Shown here: positions 1 through 10,928 of the stretch, piece after piece
How positions within the stretch are numbered: position 1 is the stretch's first letter
How the letters are laid out: every line of letters starts with the position of its first letter
Assembly: GCA_016719605.1 (NCBI GenBank)
Contig: JADJYW010000001.1
Coordinates: 806,001 to 870,000 of the forward strand
Direction of reading: 5' to 3'
DNA from: Lewinellaceae bacterium
Lineage (GTDB): Bacteria > Bacteroidota > Bacteroidia > Chitinophagales > Saprospiraceae
DNA length: 64,000 bases
Program-made: the position numbers and the translations under genes
Notes under the pieces: generated by a model
Told to the model about the DNA's origin: nothing
Database searches by the model: none
What the model saw: the letters and a program-made list of their open reading frames with translations, nothing else

Positions 1-136
1 CGCCGAAATACTCCGGGCCGAGTTCTTCCAACAGGAGGAAATCGTCGTTGGCCTCGCGTTCGAGGCGGTCGAGGGGGGACTCTTCGGCTTGCGGAACCTC
101 ATGGCGGGAAATCTTTGATACTGAACGGATGATAAA
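1..136 (-). CDS. Partial unrecognised ORF at left edge
   Basis: On the minus strand this stretch is open from just after a TGA (137-139) to the window edge. The frame reads ...SKISRHEVPQAEESPLDRLE then REANDDFLLLEELGPEYFG, an acidic, leucine-rich peptide with codon use like real genes here. No ATG, GTG or TTG starts it, so either the start is damaged or the frame is chance. The product is not recognised. Confidence 0.2.
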
Positions 137-293
137 TCAAAAGGTTGATGCGCAGGGCAGGAGATGCAGGGGTTGCGCTCCGGTGGCGTAAACCTGTGTA
201 CGAGATGTTTGAAATGAACGGGCAAACTAACTCCCCCTCCCGCAAGACCGCGTGCATCCGGCGCCGTCTATTTTCCGGTTCAAACGAGCATTA

Positions 294-468
294 GAGGCTG
301 TTCAAAGCATGGCTTTGACGGGAATTGATTTTTTTCGATAGGCTTACAAGATTTACAGGATAGACGAGGAGAATTCGTCGCCGAAAACCCTGTAAATCCT
401 TTTTATCCTGTCAAAAATGAATTCGCCTGTCAACGGCGCAATACGGTGCGGACTCCTGAGACGGCCTC
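294..468. repeat. Foldback (MITE-like) element, copy 1
   Basis: This 175-bp element is a near copy of 29132-29311. It begins GAGGCTGTTCAAAGC and ends near ...GAGACGGCCTC, so the ends are imperfect inverted repeats. Most of it is palindromic: a TTGACGGGAATTGATTTTTT arm pairs with a distal arm ending GCCTGTCAA, and inner arms of TTTACAGGAT type pair with ATCCTGTAAATCC. There is no coding capacity and no clear target-site duplication. It lies about 45 bp beyond the stop of the degraded hybrid sensor at 512-4587. Fragments of the same family are at 14924-14946 and 33541-33592. Confidence 0.75.
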
Positions 469-511
469 TGGCGCGAAGTCATGTCTTTGTCCGCCATTCC
501 TGTGGCGATGC

Positions 512-3500
512 CTAGTTCCTGTTGTCGAGGTGTCTCTCCACAATTTCCCGCACTTTTCGTACAAACCGGTCCTCTTCGCCCGATATAGCGGGCAGGTCTT
601 TCAGCACGATGCTTCCCTCCGTCAGACCTGCCGCTGCCAGGTAGTGTTGCTGGAGTTTTTGCCGCATTTCGAGCAGTTTTCAGATGCGCAGGCGCAGTTC
701 AGCTTTGTTGAACGGCTTGGCTTGGCAAGCGTCGGCGCCGTGCTCCAGGCCTTCGAGTTTGCTGTCCATATCGGCCTTGGCCGTGAGCATCACCGATGGG
801 GATGTGGCCGGTGCGCGCATCGGCACGCAGGGTGCGGCACACCTCGAAACCGTCCTTGCGCGGCATCATCACATCGGTCACGAGCAAGTCGGGTACGATC
901 TCGTTGGCGATTTCGATGGCTTCCCGTCCGTCCCCGGGCCACTGCCAGCCGGTAGTCGCCCGCTAAGCAGGAGGCGAGGTATGACACCACGTCGAAGTTG
1001 TCTTCGGCAAGCAAAACCAGCGGGCTTTGGTGGATGGCGACTTGCCGGTTGCTGGTTTGCCGGGCCGCAGGCGAAACGATCTCGACGGTATTTTCGATCT
1101 GGTTTTCAAAGAAAAAGGCGGTAACCCGCAGCATTTTCTCACGCTCCAGCCGCCAATTGTCGTGCGCGTCATGCGGGCGTTTTCCGATCTTGCCGGATCG
1201 GCAACGTGACGACAAACCCCGCAACCCTGCTCGCCTGGATTTTTACTACAATTTCGCCGCCCATGAGTTTGACCAATTCCCTGGTGAGTGCCAGACCAAT
1301 ACCGGTGCCGCCCTCTGCCCGATAGGACGCATCGGAACTGCCGTTGTTCGCGGCCGGGATACCGGGGGATGCCTGATAAAACCGGTCAAAAACGTAAGGC
1401 AGGTGCTCCTCGGGAATGCCCACGCCGGTGTCGCGCACCCGAATGACCAACCGGGAACCCTGGCCGCCTTGTGCCGGCCATTGGTGCCGCCATTGTTCAG
1501 TCCCGAATCGGTATTTTCAAAACGCAAATCCAGGTAGACGTGCCCGCCGGCAGGGGTAAATTTTACGGCATTGGAAATCAGGTTGCCGACGACCTGCTGC
1601 AAGCGTTCGGGGTCAAAATGCATGTCGAATGTTTCGGCATCGGACAGGAAGTGGATTTGCACGCCTTTGCTTTGGGCGTAGGAGTGGAAACTTTCCACGA
1701 GGCCAGCGGAGGTAGCCCACCACGTCGCCCGGCTGGAGATGGAGCGTCATTTTTCCGCTTTCCAATTTGGCGAGGTCGAGCATTTGATTGACCAGATCGA
1801 GCAGACGGTTGCTGTTCCGTTTGATCATGCGAACACCTTCGTCGAGCCACTCCGACGGGTTTTCGCGGATTTGGTCGGCCATGCCGGAGATGACGGTAAG
1901 GGGCGTGCGGAATTCGTGGGTGATGTTGGTGTACAGCCGGGTTTTGACGGCATCGAGTTTCCTGAGGCGCTTCCGGATCTGGCCTGAGTGAGGCGGCGGT
2001 GAAGCAGGAATCGGTAGGCGCCGAAGATGATAACAAACGCCAGGGCGCGGCGTACAGCAGGTACGCCCACTTGCGTTTGCCACCACGGGGGCCGCACCAA
2101 TCGCGGATGCTTTTGCACCTTCCACATTCCAGACACCGAGGCTGTTGGCGCCCCCGCACCCGAAACACATACTCGCCGGTGGGACATTGAAGTAGGCCGC
2201 TTCGTTGTCGCGCAGGTCATTACGCCAGTTTTGTCGTAGTCTTCGAGCATAAACTCGAGGCGGTTTCCGGCCGGTTTCGGAAGTTGAAACAGGTCACGTT
2301 GAAGGCAAACACATTCTGGTCGTGGTTCAGGCGGATCCTCTTCCAGCGGTTAAACCGGCCGGCGAATAGCGCCTGAGGGCCGGGGAGTAAGGGTCCGTTG
2401 GCCAATTCGAAACCCGTGATGCGGATTTCCGGCAAATCCATTCGCCTCCGAAACGCGCCATTTTTTGGGGTAAAATGAGAAAACCCTCCCCTACACCCGA
2501 AGTAGATTTCCCCTCGCTGATAATCGTGGAGATGAAACCCATTCCCGCGTCTGAATACATGGGAGGCATCGTAGGCGTAAAAAACTCGCTCTCCGGACCG
2601 AACTCCACCAACGCATCCTTGGTCGTGAGCTGAACTGGCCGTCCGAGCCTGCGCGACCGACCGGAGGTAATTGGTTGGGATGTTGCTGTTGGACGGCGTG
2701 TACTTCTTGATTTGGCCTGTGGCGATATTGACTTTGGCCAGCCCCTGAATCATCGTCAGTACCCAGAGGTTGCCTTTTTTGTCGCCAAGAATCCTGCAGG
2801 CACACCCGTACTCGTCGCTCCCCGGAGGTGGGTAAATGTGCCCGTTTCAGGGTCGTACCATCCAGAAACATCGGATTTTGTTTTTCATCCGAATACGGTT
2901 CCGTGCCGCCGCCAACCCAGATGTTCCCCTGCGCATCTTCGTACAAACCGAATGTCTGGTTGCCGCCGATACTGCCGGGCACAGCGGGATCGTGCAGGAA
3001 TCGTTGAAATTTTTCGGTTTTCGGATCGAACCGATGCAGACCGCCGCCCCAGGTGGTTACCCAATAATATCCCCGGCGATCTTTCAGGATGTTGGTGATG
3101 ATGTCCGTGGACAAACTGTGCGGGTTGTTCGGCTGATGCCGGTAGTGTTTGACGACCGCGTTGGTTTTGGGATCAATTCGGTAAAGCCCGTTTTGCGTGC
3201 AAGCCCAAATGTGGCCGCCGGGATCCTGCACGATCGAAAAAGCATTGTAGTGATCGCTACCGGTTTCTCCCAGTGGGACGGCGCGCATCTGTCCGCTTGT
3301 CCGGTCGTAGCGCACCAATTTGTTCGGTCCGAGTCCGCCACCTGCCAGCCACAAATTGCCGGAATCATCTTCCTGAATGTCGTTTAGCCCGACAATAAAA
3401 GCACTCGTGTTGTGGAAGGTAAACAGGGGTTTGTCCGAGTGTACTTTCAGCGCTTTGCCGCCCGTGATGCCGCCGCCGATCCAGATGATCCCGTCGCGCG

Positions 3501-4587
3501 ATTGGCTGAGGTTCCAGAGGAAATTCATGGGCAGGCTGCCGGCGCCTTTCCCCGTCTCAAAATGACGCACCGTGCCGGTGGCAGGGTCGTAAATATCCAG
3601 TCCCGACATAGAGCCGATCCAGAGCCAGCCGTTTTTGTCTTCCAGAATGGACAACACTTGCCGCAGGTTTTGCCGGTCAAGCGGCATGCTGCGCAGAAAT
3701 GGTGTACTCAGTTTTCCGGGGTTTGCCGGATCGGAAGGCAGGCGCGTGAACTGCCCGGTACTTCGGTCGAGGCGTTGCAGGCCTTCGTTGCCCATGCTTC
3801 CCACCCAGAAATTGCCGCGGCGAGTCCTCGAACAGCGCCCGCACCCGGTTGTCGGCGAGGCTTTTGGGATTGGCGGGGTCGTGCAGGTATCGGGTAAAAG
3901 TTTCGGTATCGGGCTGATAGCGGTTTAGTCCACCGGTTTTGCCTTCCGGGTCATTTACGTCCCACGGGAACCCGCAACCCACCCAGAGCGTGCCTTGCCG
4001 GTCCAGAAAAGTGCCCGCACGAGGTTGGCGCTCAGGGCTGCGCGGATTGGCGGGATCGGAAAAGAAGCGTTTGAACTGCCCGGTTTTAAAGGTCCAGGCG
4101 GTTCAGCCCATGGTGCGTGCCCAGCCAGATGTACCCCTGCCGGTCTTCGACGATCATCGAAACGGTATCGCAGCTGAGGCTGTTGGGGTCGGCTGGATGG
4201 TGGCGGTAGCGGGTAAACCGCCCAGTTGCCTGGTCATAGCGGGTCAAACCCCTGCCGTAGTCGGCTACCCAAAGTGTCCCGTCTTTGGCTGTGCAAATCC
4301 ACTGTACATAACCGCCGGACAAGGAGTTGTCCTGCAAAGGGTCGTTGCGGAAGGTCGTTATGCTTCGCCCGTCGTAACGCTGCAGTCCATCTGCGGTACC
4401 AAACCACAGCACACCCAGGGCATCCTGCGCGACGCACTGCACAAAGTTTCCGGGCTCTTCTCCCGGCAGATCGAACACCTCGAACTGTGGGGAAAAATCC
4501 TGCAAACGTACCCGTTGTGCCCGGGCGCCCAATGCGCACAAATAGGCAGGATGCAAGAAGGTGTAAAAAGGAAGTGTTGTTGGGCAT
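512..4587 (-). pseudogene. Hybrid two-component sensor (HTCS type), frame broken many times
   Basis: Joining the frames gives one hybrid sensor. It starts at MPNNTSFLHLL (4587), followed by two-component beta-propeller repeats (LWFGTADGLQRYDG, YIWLGTHHGLNRLDL, WLWIGSMSGLDIYDP; about 4540-2400), a Y_Y_Y-like region and a membrane segment (about 2050). Then come a HisKA domain with YTNITHEFRTPL (about 1930), a HATPase with RVRDTGVGIPEEH and GGTGIGLALTRE (about 1640-1210), and a receiver with LLAEDNFDVV and VTDVMMPRKDGFEV (about 1040-700). At least eight frame changes and an in-frame TGA (680-682, where RIRKLLE is expected) interrupt it. The final frame reads KVREIVERHLDNRN then stops, so the AraC DNA-binding domain normal for this family is missing or unreadable. 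It sensed a periplasmic ligand if ever intact. Sequencing error cannot be separated from true decay. Confidence 0.8.
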
Positions 4588-4737
4588 GGCGTGACGGTTT
4601 AGGTAAACCTTCCAGGTTTGGAGCGGCATCATTACGATAGGTAAAAGCAGGGCTGATCGTTGCGACCTGCCCGGCCAAAAGTATGAAGTATTTTTTTGGT
4701 CTCTTGCGCTTTGCCTTTTGGCGCATTCGGCGGGTTA

Positions 4738-6002
4738 ATGAATTTTGAAAAATAAAACGTTCTTTAAAAATATTGAAATTAGCGCAAAAAAACATGGTAC
4801 TTCGACTTGAATTGAGTGAGGAGGAGCGAAAGGAATTGGAAGAAATGGTGGAAAATCCGCTAAATCGCACCTTCGAGAGCGCGCCTCGGCCCTTTGCAGA
4901 TAGCCGATGGTCGCCAGGGTAAAAAGAAGTGGCATTTTATGGTCTGCTACGGGTTCGTCGCCGTAATACCGTCCATGAGTGGGTGCATCGATACAAAGCA
5001 GAGGGGATCAAGGGCTTGAAAACAAGCCCGGCAGAGGTCGCAAGCCCTCTTTTTTTCCCCGATGGCGGTAGCGGAGGCCAAAAGTGAGATCGAGTATTCG
5101 ATGGGCGGCCGTCCGCAAGGTTTCGGCTTGGTTGCTGTTCGCTGGACGCTTAAAACCTGTGCTCGGCGGTGAGTTGCCTGAATTCTTACAGTGTGTCGGG
5201 CGCTTGGCGCGTGCTTCGTCGGTTGGGTGCGCCACGTTCGAGCGCGGCATCACGTACATAGCCCAGACCCGCGGCACCAAGAAAAATTCGAACATGTCTG
5301 AGCATCGTGCGGGGATTTCGACCCTGAACGTCAGGTTTTGTATTTTTTTGACTCGCTTTCGGTGCATTTGCAGCCCAGCGCCAGTTACGACTGGGTCGAA
5401 TCCAGTGTGCCGCAGCCCTTGGCACGCCAAGGACACAGGGCAGACAAAGCACTGCGTATCTGCGGCGCTTTGAATGCCTTCACGGGTGACTTTGAGGCCA
5501 TCGTCCGCAACCAGATCACCGTACCGGCTCTCATTGAGTTTTTCAAAACCTTGACACACAAGCATCCGGGCAAGATTGTACAAATCGTTTTAGACAACTG
5601 GCCCGTCCATATCCACCCCAATGTTTTGGCCGCTTTGCAAGTGCAACTTTATCCCTTTGAACGCAAAGTGCCCGCTTCGTGGGCCAACCTAAAACCCCAA
5701 AAGAAGTACCTCAAATGAACCTGCCCGTCCAACTCCACTTTTTGCCTACATATGCTTCCTGGCTCAATCCTATCGAAAAAGTATGGAAAATGCTTAAGCA
5801 AGACCTCGTGCATAATCACCCTTTACTGATCGGTTCGATGTGTTGAAAAAACACATCGTCCAATGGTGCAACAAACCGCCCTATTATTCCAACAGCATCC
5901 TTAGGTACGTCGGCCTGTTGGCACACGTAGGACTTTTCTCCAACGCTTTTAATTGCGCTTTTACCAATATGTCAAAGAACGTTTAATTTTTCAAAACTCA
6001 TA
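4738..6002 (+). mobile_element. IS630-family insertion sequence, degenerate
   Basis: The ends are inverted repeats of about 26 bp. The left end at 4738-4765 contains TTTTGAAAAATAAAACGTTC; the right end at 5974-6002, read on the other strand, contains TTTTGAAAAATTAAACGTTC. Between them lies a frameshifted DDE transposase. IS630 elements insert at TA, and TTAATG (left) and TCATAA (right) sit at the edges, but the exact duplicated TA cannot be fixed. The element is wedged between the hybrid-sensor start and the 3' end of the gene at 6012. Confidence 0.8.
4794..5986 (+). pseudogene. IS630-family transposase remnant
   Basis: Fragments in several frames assemble into an IS630/Tc1-like transposase. 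The N-terminus is MVLRLELSEEERKELEEMVE. A helix-turn-helix follows with NTVHEWVHRYKAEGIKGLKT (about 4960-5020). The DDE core has a first acidic strand VLYFFDSLSV (about 5338), a second VLDNWPVHIHPN (about 5585-5620), and the C-terminal FLPTYASWLNPIEKVWKMLK box carrying the last catalytic acid (about 5740-5800). The last codons (MSKNV, stop 5984-5986) run into the right terminal repeat. At least five frame breaks and internal stops mean no active transposase can be made from this sequence as read. Confidence 0.8.
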
Positions 6003-6011
6003 AACCCGCCG

Positions 6012-6501
6012 CTACTTCCCGGCCATCGCAGGCGCACCCGGCGCCACCGCGCTATGGTGCGCGGCGCCCAGCGTCACGCTGCGGGATTTTACGATCAGTT
6101 CCTGCGCCACGTTTGCCGCTCCGGCTTGCACACGCAGGGTGTAGGTTCCGGGTTCGATGAGCAGCGCTTTCAGGTCGAGCATTTTGGCAAAGGCGCGTTG
6201 GTTGGCTACTTGTTGTTCCCAGCGGATGCTTCCGTCGGGAGTGACCAGCGCGATGGTGGTCTGGTATTCTTGCAGGTTGGACAATTGTACGCGCAGGTTG
6301 TGTGCGCCGTCCATGGCAAATCGGGCGATCACGCGGCGGGTGCCGCCGTTTCAGTACGAGTCCGCTTGCAGCGGCCTGGGGTTCCGACTGGTCGGCGGTG
6401 ATGGCGCTGAGGTCTTCCGGGTACACTGGTTGTGCGGTGGCGGTGAACATAGTGAAACCGGCCAGTACCATTGCGGCGATCAAATTCAGGTGCATTTTCA
6501 T
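6012..6501 (-). CDS. Small secreted protein, T9SS-tail-like, one frameshift
   Basis: The start at 6501 (MKMHLNLIAAMVLAGFTMF) gives a clear signal peptide ending near TATAQP. A frame change near 6340 joins it to MIARFAMDGAHNLRVQLSNL and then to a C-terminus reading LLIEPGTYTLRVQAGAANVA. That pattern of beta strands with PGTYTLRV resembles type IX sorting tails or DUF3244-like small beta domains. About 162 residues are encoded. It is probably exported; the function is unknown. The stop codon lies 9 bp outside the right end of the IS630 element, so the insertion narrowly missed the gene. Confidence 0.55.
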
Positions 6502-6774
6502 GCTTTGAAAAATTTTAGTGTAATGTGTTTTTGTTGAAAAATTCGATGCTGCAAAGATGGGGGGCTGCTCGATCCGGCCCGGACACGGCTGCCAGGGTCT
6601 GGTACACACGTGCCAAATACCCGGACAAATCTTGCAAGTATGGAGTAGTATTGCTTTTACGCGGCGGAAGGGGGGCAGATGGAGCGTGTTCAGAGAAGGG
6701 ATACCTGGCTTGAAGATGCGGCTTGGGGTATTGGCCGTCCAGAATCTGGCGCCAACAACGGGTGCCGGCAACAC

Positions 6775-7044
6775 CTATTCACCTGCCAGCAACAGCACTT
6801 CCCGACGAAGCGACTCACCGAGGTAAAACCGAGGTCTTGTTCCAGTTCCTCAACCCCGTAGTGAACAGGTATTTTGCGCTTGGCAAGTTCCTTCTGGAAA
6901 ATTGGCTGCGGCAAATCTGCCAAAGTAGCAGCCTGCCCAAGGTCAGCATTCTCTCTTGAACAAGGTGATGGCAAGCAACAATTTTATATTCTGTTCCGTA
7001 AGCGGCGCTTTTGCTAAAATCGAATCAGGAAGTTCAATAACCAT
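6775..7044 (-). CDS. UPF0175 family small protein (two compensating frame changes)
   Basis: The start at 7044 reads MVIELPDSILAKAPLTEQNI then KLLLAITLFKRE. After a shift near 6965 it continues ENADLGQAATLADLPQPIFQ and then RKIPVHYGVEELEQDLGF. A second shift near 6820 gives YLGESLRREVLLLAGE and a stop. The total span is 270 bp (89 residues), divisible by three, so the two shifts cancel, and the length matches the UPF0175 family. The motif IPVHYGVEELEQDL is diagnostic. UPF0175 proteins are small helix-turn-helix-like proteins often paired with PIN-like DUF3368 toxins. No convincing toxin partner could be read next to it. Confidence 0.65.
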
Positions 7045-7118
7045 TTTCCATAAGTTTTACGGTCAAAAGTAAACGCATTTCTCCCAAACCAAACAATTAA
7101 CCCTCTGCCTCTCTGCAG

Positions 7119-9981
7119 TTAAATCGCCTCCCACAACACCTCCGCCGGATGCCGCGCTACCCGCCCCGTGCCGTCCAGTATCTGGTGCCGGCAACTGGTA
7201 CCCGGTGCAGCCACTATCGCCTCCGAATCCGCACCGCGCAGCGCCGGAAAACAACACCAGTTCCCAATGCGCATGCTCACGTCGTAGTGCTCGTGCTCAT
7301 AGCCAAAAGAACCGGCCATGCCGCAGCAGCCGGACGGAATCACGGACACCGTGTAGTTCTCGGGCAAGCCCAGCACCTGGGCCGACGGATCCACACTCGC
7401 CAGCGCCTTCTGGTGGCAATGGCCGTGCAGCAAAATGTGGCGTTTCTCCTTCGTAAACATATCGGGCGTAATGTTCCTCTCTGCGCTTCGCGAAACAAAA
7501 ACTCCTCGATCAGCAGGGCATTGGCGCCCAATTTTTCGCCCCCGCGCTGCGCCTCGGACACCATCCGCGGGTACTCGTCGCGAAAACTCAGAATCGCCGA
7601 CGGCTCCACACCCACGAGCGGCGTCTGCTCCGTCACGAGGTTTTGGAAAATCTCCACCTGGCGCACCGCCAGTGCCTGCGCCATCGGCAGTAGCCCTTTG
7701 GAAATAGCCGCCCGCCCGCTCTCCGGGTGCGCCGGCATGTCCACGCGGTAGCCCAGCCGGGTCAGGAGTTGAATGGCGGCCATACCCACCGGCGCGTCGT
7801 TGTAGTCGGTAAATTCATCGCAGAAGAAAAATACGCGGCCTTTTTCCGGGCCGGTAGGCTGCAACACCGCCCGATTTTTCAAACCAGCGCCGCAGCGAGG
7901 GCCGCACGGCGGGCAGACTGCGCTGCGGCGCCACACCGAGCACGCGCTTGAGCAGCGGCGCCACGGCGGGATTTTTCAGGAAAAAATTGGTCAGCGCCGG
8001 CGCGTAGGCTCCCAGCCGGTTCAGCCCGCCGATATTGGCAAAGACCCGCGTGCGCCAGGGCACGCCGTGGGTTTTGTAGTACTGATGCAAAAATTCGGCT
8101 TTCATGCCCGCCATGTCCACGTTGGACGGGCACTCCGAGGTACAGCCTTTGCACGACAAACACAGGTCCATCACCTCGTACAATTCCCGGTGGCTGAACG
8201 GGTTGGCGCGTTCGCTGCGGGTCAGAAACTCGCGCAGGGCGTTGGCGCGGGCGCGGGTGCTGTCCTTCTCGTCGCGGGTGGCGCGGTAGCTGGGACACAT
8301 GGTGCCGCCCGCAAAATCAAGCCGGCGGCAGTCGCCCGAGCCGTTGCACTTTTCAGCTGCGCGCAGGATGCCATCGGGGAATTCGAGCACGGTATCGAAC
8401 GGCTTGTCTTGCTGCTCCGGCTCGTAGCGCAGGGAGGTGTTCATGGGTGGCGCGTCGGTGATTTTGCCGGGATTGAAAATGCCGTTCGGGTCCCAGGCGC
8501 GCTTGATCCGGCGCAGCAGTTCGTAGTTTTTTTCGCCGATCATCAGCGGGATGAACTCGGCGCGCACCCGCCCGTCGCCGTGCTCGCCGCTGAGCGAGCC
8601 GCCGAATTTTTTCACCAACCGCGCCATCGCCTCGCCGATCTGGCGCAGTTGCACGCGGTCGGCTGTTTTTTTCAGATTCAGGATGGGGCGCAGGTGCAGC
8701 TCCCCGTCGCCGGCATGGGCGTAGTACACGGATTTTTGCCCGAAGCCGGCCATCAGTTTTTCAAACTCGCCGATGTAGGCGGGCAGGTCCGTCACGGCCA
8801 CTGCCGTATCTTCGATGCAGGCCACGCCCTTGGCGGCGCCCGGCATGTTGGACAAAACGCCAAGGCCGGCATTGCGCAGTTCCCACACCTGTTTGGATTG
8901 TGGCGCCGGCGCCACCGGGTACGCATAGCCGAAACCCTGCGCCCGCAAATCGGCGATGAGCGCATCGGCCTTGGCCTCCGCTCGGCAGGGGTATTGCCGC
9001 GGAATTCGATCATCAGCACCGCCGCCGGGTCGCCTTCGATGAAAAAACTGTTTTTTGCCTGCTCGCGGTTGGCTTTGGCGCAGTCGAGGATGAGTTTGTC
9101 CATCAGTTCGCAAGCGGTCGGGCGGTGCTGCACGGCGGCCACCACGGCCTGGAGGCACTCGGTCATGTTGGCAAAATGTGCGCACAACACTACATCGTGT
9201 GGTGCAGGCAGCGGTTCGAGGTGCAGCGTAATTTCGGTGGTAAAGCCAGCGTGCCCTCCGAGCCGGTGAGGATGGTGCAGAAGTTGAAATCCGGGCCGCC
9301 AGGGGTGAACAGGTTGGAGCGCAGCAGCAAGTCCACGGCGTAGCCCGTGTTGCGGCGGTGGATTTCGGGTTTGGGGTACTGCGCCCGGATTTCGGCCTGC
9401 ACCTCCGGCGGGGCGAGCATTTCGCGGATTTGGCGGTACAGCTCGGCTTCCAGCCCCGTGCCCCGGCATTTTTCCTCAAAAGCCCTGGCGAGAGCGCCTT
9501 GAAACGCGCCTCCGGAGCCATCGCTGAGTACAGTGTGGAGGGCGAGTACATGGTCGCGGGTGCTGCCGTACACGAGGGAGGTGGTACCGCAGGAGTTGTT
9601 GCCTACCATGCCGCCGAGCATGCAACGGTTGGAGGTAGACGTATTGGGGGCAAAAAAGAGGCCGTGGGGCTTGAGGAACACGTTCAGTTCGTCGCGGATG
9701 ACGCCCGGCTGCACACGCACCCAGCGTTCTTCGGCATTGATCTCCAGCACCTTCGTTAGATATTTGGAAATATCCACCACGATACCCGTGCCTACGCATT
9801 GGCCTGCGAGCGAGGTGCCGGCAGAGCGGGGAATAAGCGACAGGCCGTGTTCGCGGGCGTGGCGGATGAGCGCCTTGATGTCGTCTGCGTCTTTCGGATA
9901 GGCCACACCGGCGGGTATTTCCCGGAAAATGGAGGCGTCGGTGGCGTAGAGGTGGCGGTGGAGTGCGTCGGTGTGGATCAT
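7119..9981 (-). CDS. FAD-linked oxidase / Fe-S fusion dehydrogenase (D-lactate or glycolate dehydrogenase type), frameshifted
   Basis: About 953 residues from MIHTDALHRHLY (9981). Order: FAD-binding PCMH domain with SLIPRSAGTSLAGQCVG and GGMVGNNSCGTTSLVYG; FAD-oxidase C-terminal domain with GDGELHLRPILNLKK and SLSGEHGDGRVRAEFI; a 4Fe-4S region with GSGDCRRLDFAGGTMCPSY and CLSCKGCTSECPSNVDMAG; and C-terminal CCG domains with GHCHQKAL and IPSGCCGMAGSFGYE. This is the single-chain layout of membrane-associated D-2-hydroxyacid dehydrogenases that pass electrons from FAD through Fe-S clusters to the respiratory chain. Frames change near 9240, 9000, 7880 and 7430; all catalytic motifs survive, which favours sequencing error. 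The exact substrate cannot be told from sequence. The first residues are duplicated in the gene starting at 11862. Confidence 0.85.
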
Positions 9982-10040
9982 TGCGATTGATTCGATTTTG
10001 CCGATTGGTTCGATTGGTGGCGCGAAGTTGGGGATATGCG
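9937..10040. repeat. Dispersed direct repeat A (5' end and leader of the FAD oxidase)
   Basis: This segment covers the first 15 codons of the FAD oxidase plus about 60 bp upstream. It matches 11821-11903 in the same orientation, apart from a 16-bp gap and a few small differences; shared blocks include GTCGGTGGCG, GTGGATCAT/ATGGATCAT and TGGCGCGAAGTTGG. Confidence 0.7.
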
Positions 10041-10042
10041 CG

Positions 10043-10917
10043 CTACCTCGGACACACCTGCACCTCAAAATCCTTGCTGTAGTACTTCGGCTCCGCCCCC
10101 TCTTCCTCCGATTGAAGCGTGAACTTGACATCAAGGATGTGCCGACCGGGTGTTGAAAACCGTTTTCTGAAACGAACCAGACCGTTCTCAACCGGGTAGG
10201 ACTTGCCATTGATCGTAGCAGCACGCACCAGATCGTCCTTTTTGTAGCAAGAGGCAAAAATCTCTGCATCAAGCAGATCGCCGACAACCGGGCAGGCGGG
10301 CGTCAAGGCACTTATGGCAAATTGGGGCACAACCGCCCATTCCGGCTCCAGGGCATCTATTTGTTCCTTGAGATAGGTAATCGCACCGGATTCTAGTACC
10401 GCCACACGCAATTGCAAATAGCGGCAAAGCCCGCGCGCTCCATATCGGAGCAGGTATCGGGCCATGCTTGCAGGAGTACATCGGTGCCCTGCAAAACCGC
10501 CTCGACCAAATTCGCCATGCCGGTGTCCGGGCGGGTGTTTTGCAGGATCGTGTCGCCTAAGGCTTGCACCGCTGCGGTCAGGCGCATCAAGGTGTCGTAT
10601 TCCACTTTCGGGTACGACCGTTGGGCAGCGGATTCCAGTTGACGGGCAAGGGATTGGGCCAACTCCGATATATTTTCTGCCGACCGCCGATGCTTCAGTA
10701 TCGGGCCAATGGGGGTGGAATAGGCCAAACTTTTATACAACTGCCCACCATTGACTCTGGCAATTGCCTCTGTCGCCAATGGAACCAGATGTACTCCACC
10801 CTCCCGCACCTGCATCTGCTCTTTTTCTTTTTGTTGAAAAAACCCAAAGGCCAGCAGCAGCAGTCCGCAGTAGGCAAGGTGTTCGTACAGCCGTAAAAAC
10901 AAGAATTGTTTGCGCAT
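10043..10917 (-). CDS. GldM-like single-pass protein, copy 1 (one frameshift)
   Basis: The start at 10917 gives MRKQFLFLRLYEHLAYCGLL, a single N-terminal membrane segment, then a helical region of about 140 residues. After a frame change near 10430 comes a small beta domain reading ALTPACPVVGDLLDAEIFAS, INGKSYPVENGLVRFRKRF and TPGRHILDVKF, ending EVQVCPR. GldM of the T9SS motor has the same plan: an N-terminal helix crossing the inner membrane, a periplasmic helical domain, then beta domains with 'NGK..PV..G' and 'G.H' strands. At about 290 residues it is much shorter than GldM (about 500), so it is at most a truncated paralogue. The gene at 10929 is a divergent second copy 11 bp upstream. 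The GldM relationship is inferred. Confidence 0.5.
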
Positions 10918-10928
10918 CTGCTTCGGGG

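Noticed and set aside
181..293. Possible AraC helix-turn-helix remnant beyond the foldback element (LNRKID in one frame)
   Set aside because: Only six or so residues fit, followed by stops and frame changes; too little to claim the sensor was split by the insertion.
6012..6774. Long minus-strand frame starting MLPAPVVGARFW as one protein
   Set aside because: Its first part is not protein-like; the signal peptide at 6501 is a better start.
6690..6774. PIN-type toxin partner for the UPF0175 protein
   Set aside because: No frame shows DxSP or other PIN motifs in the available space.
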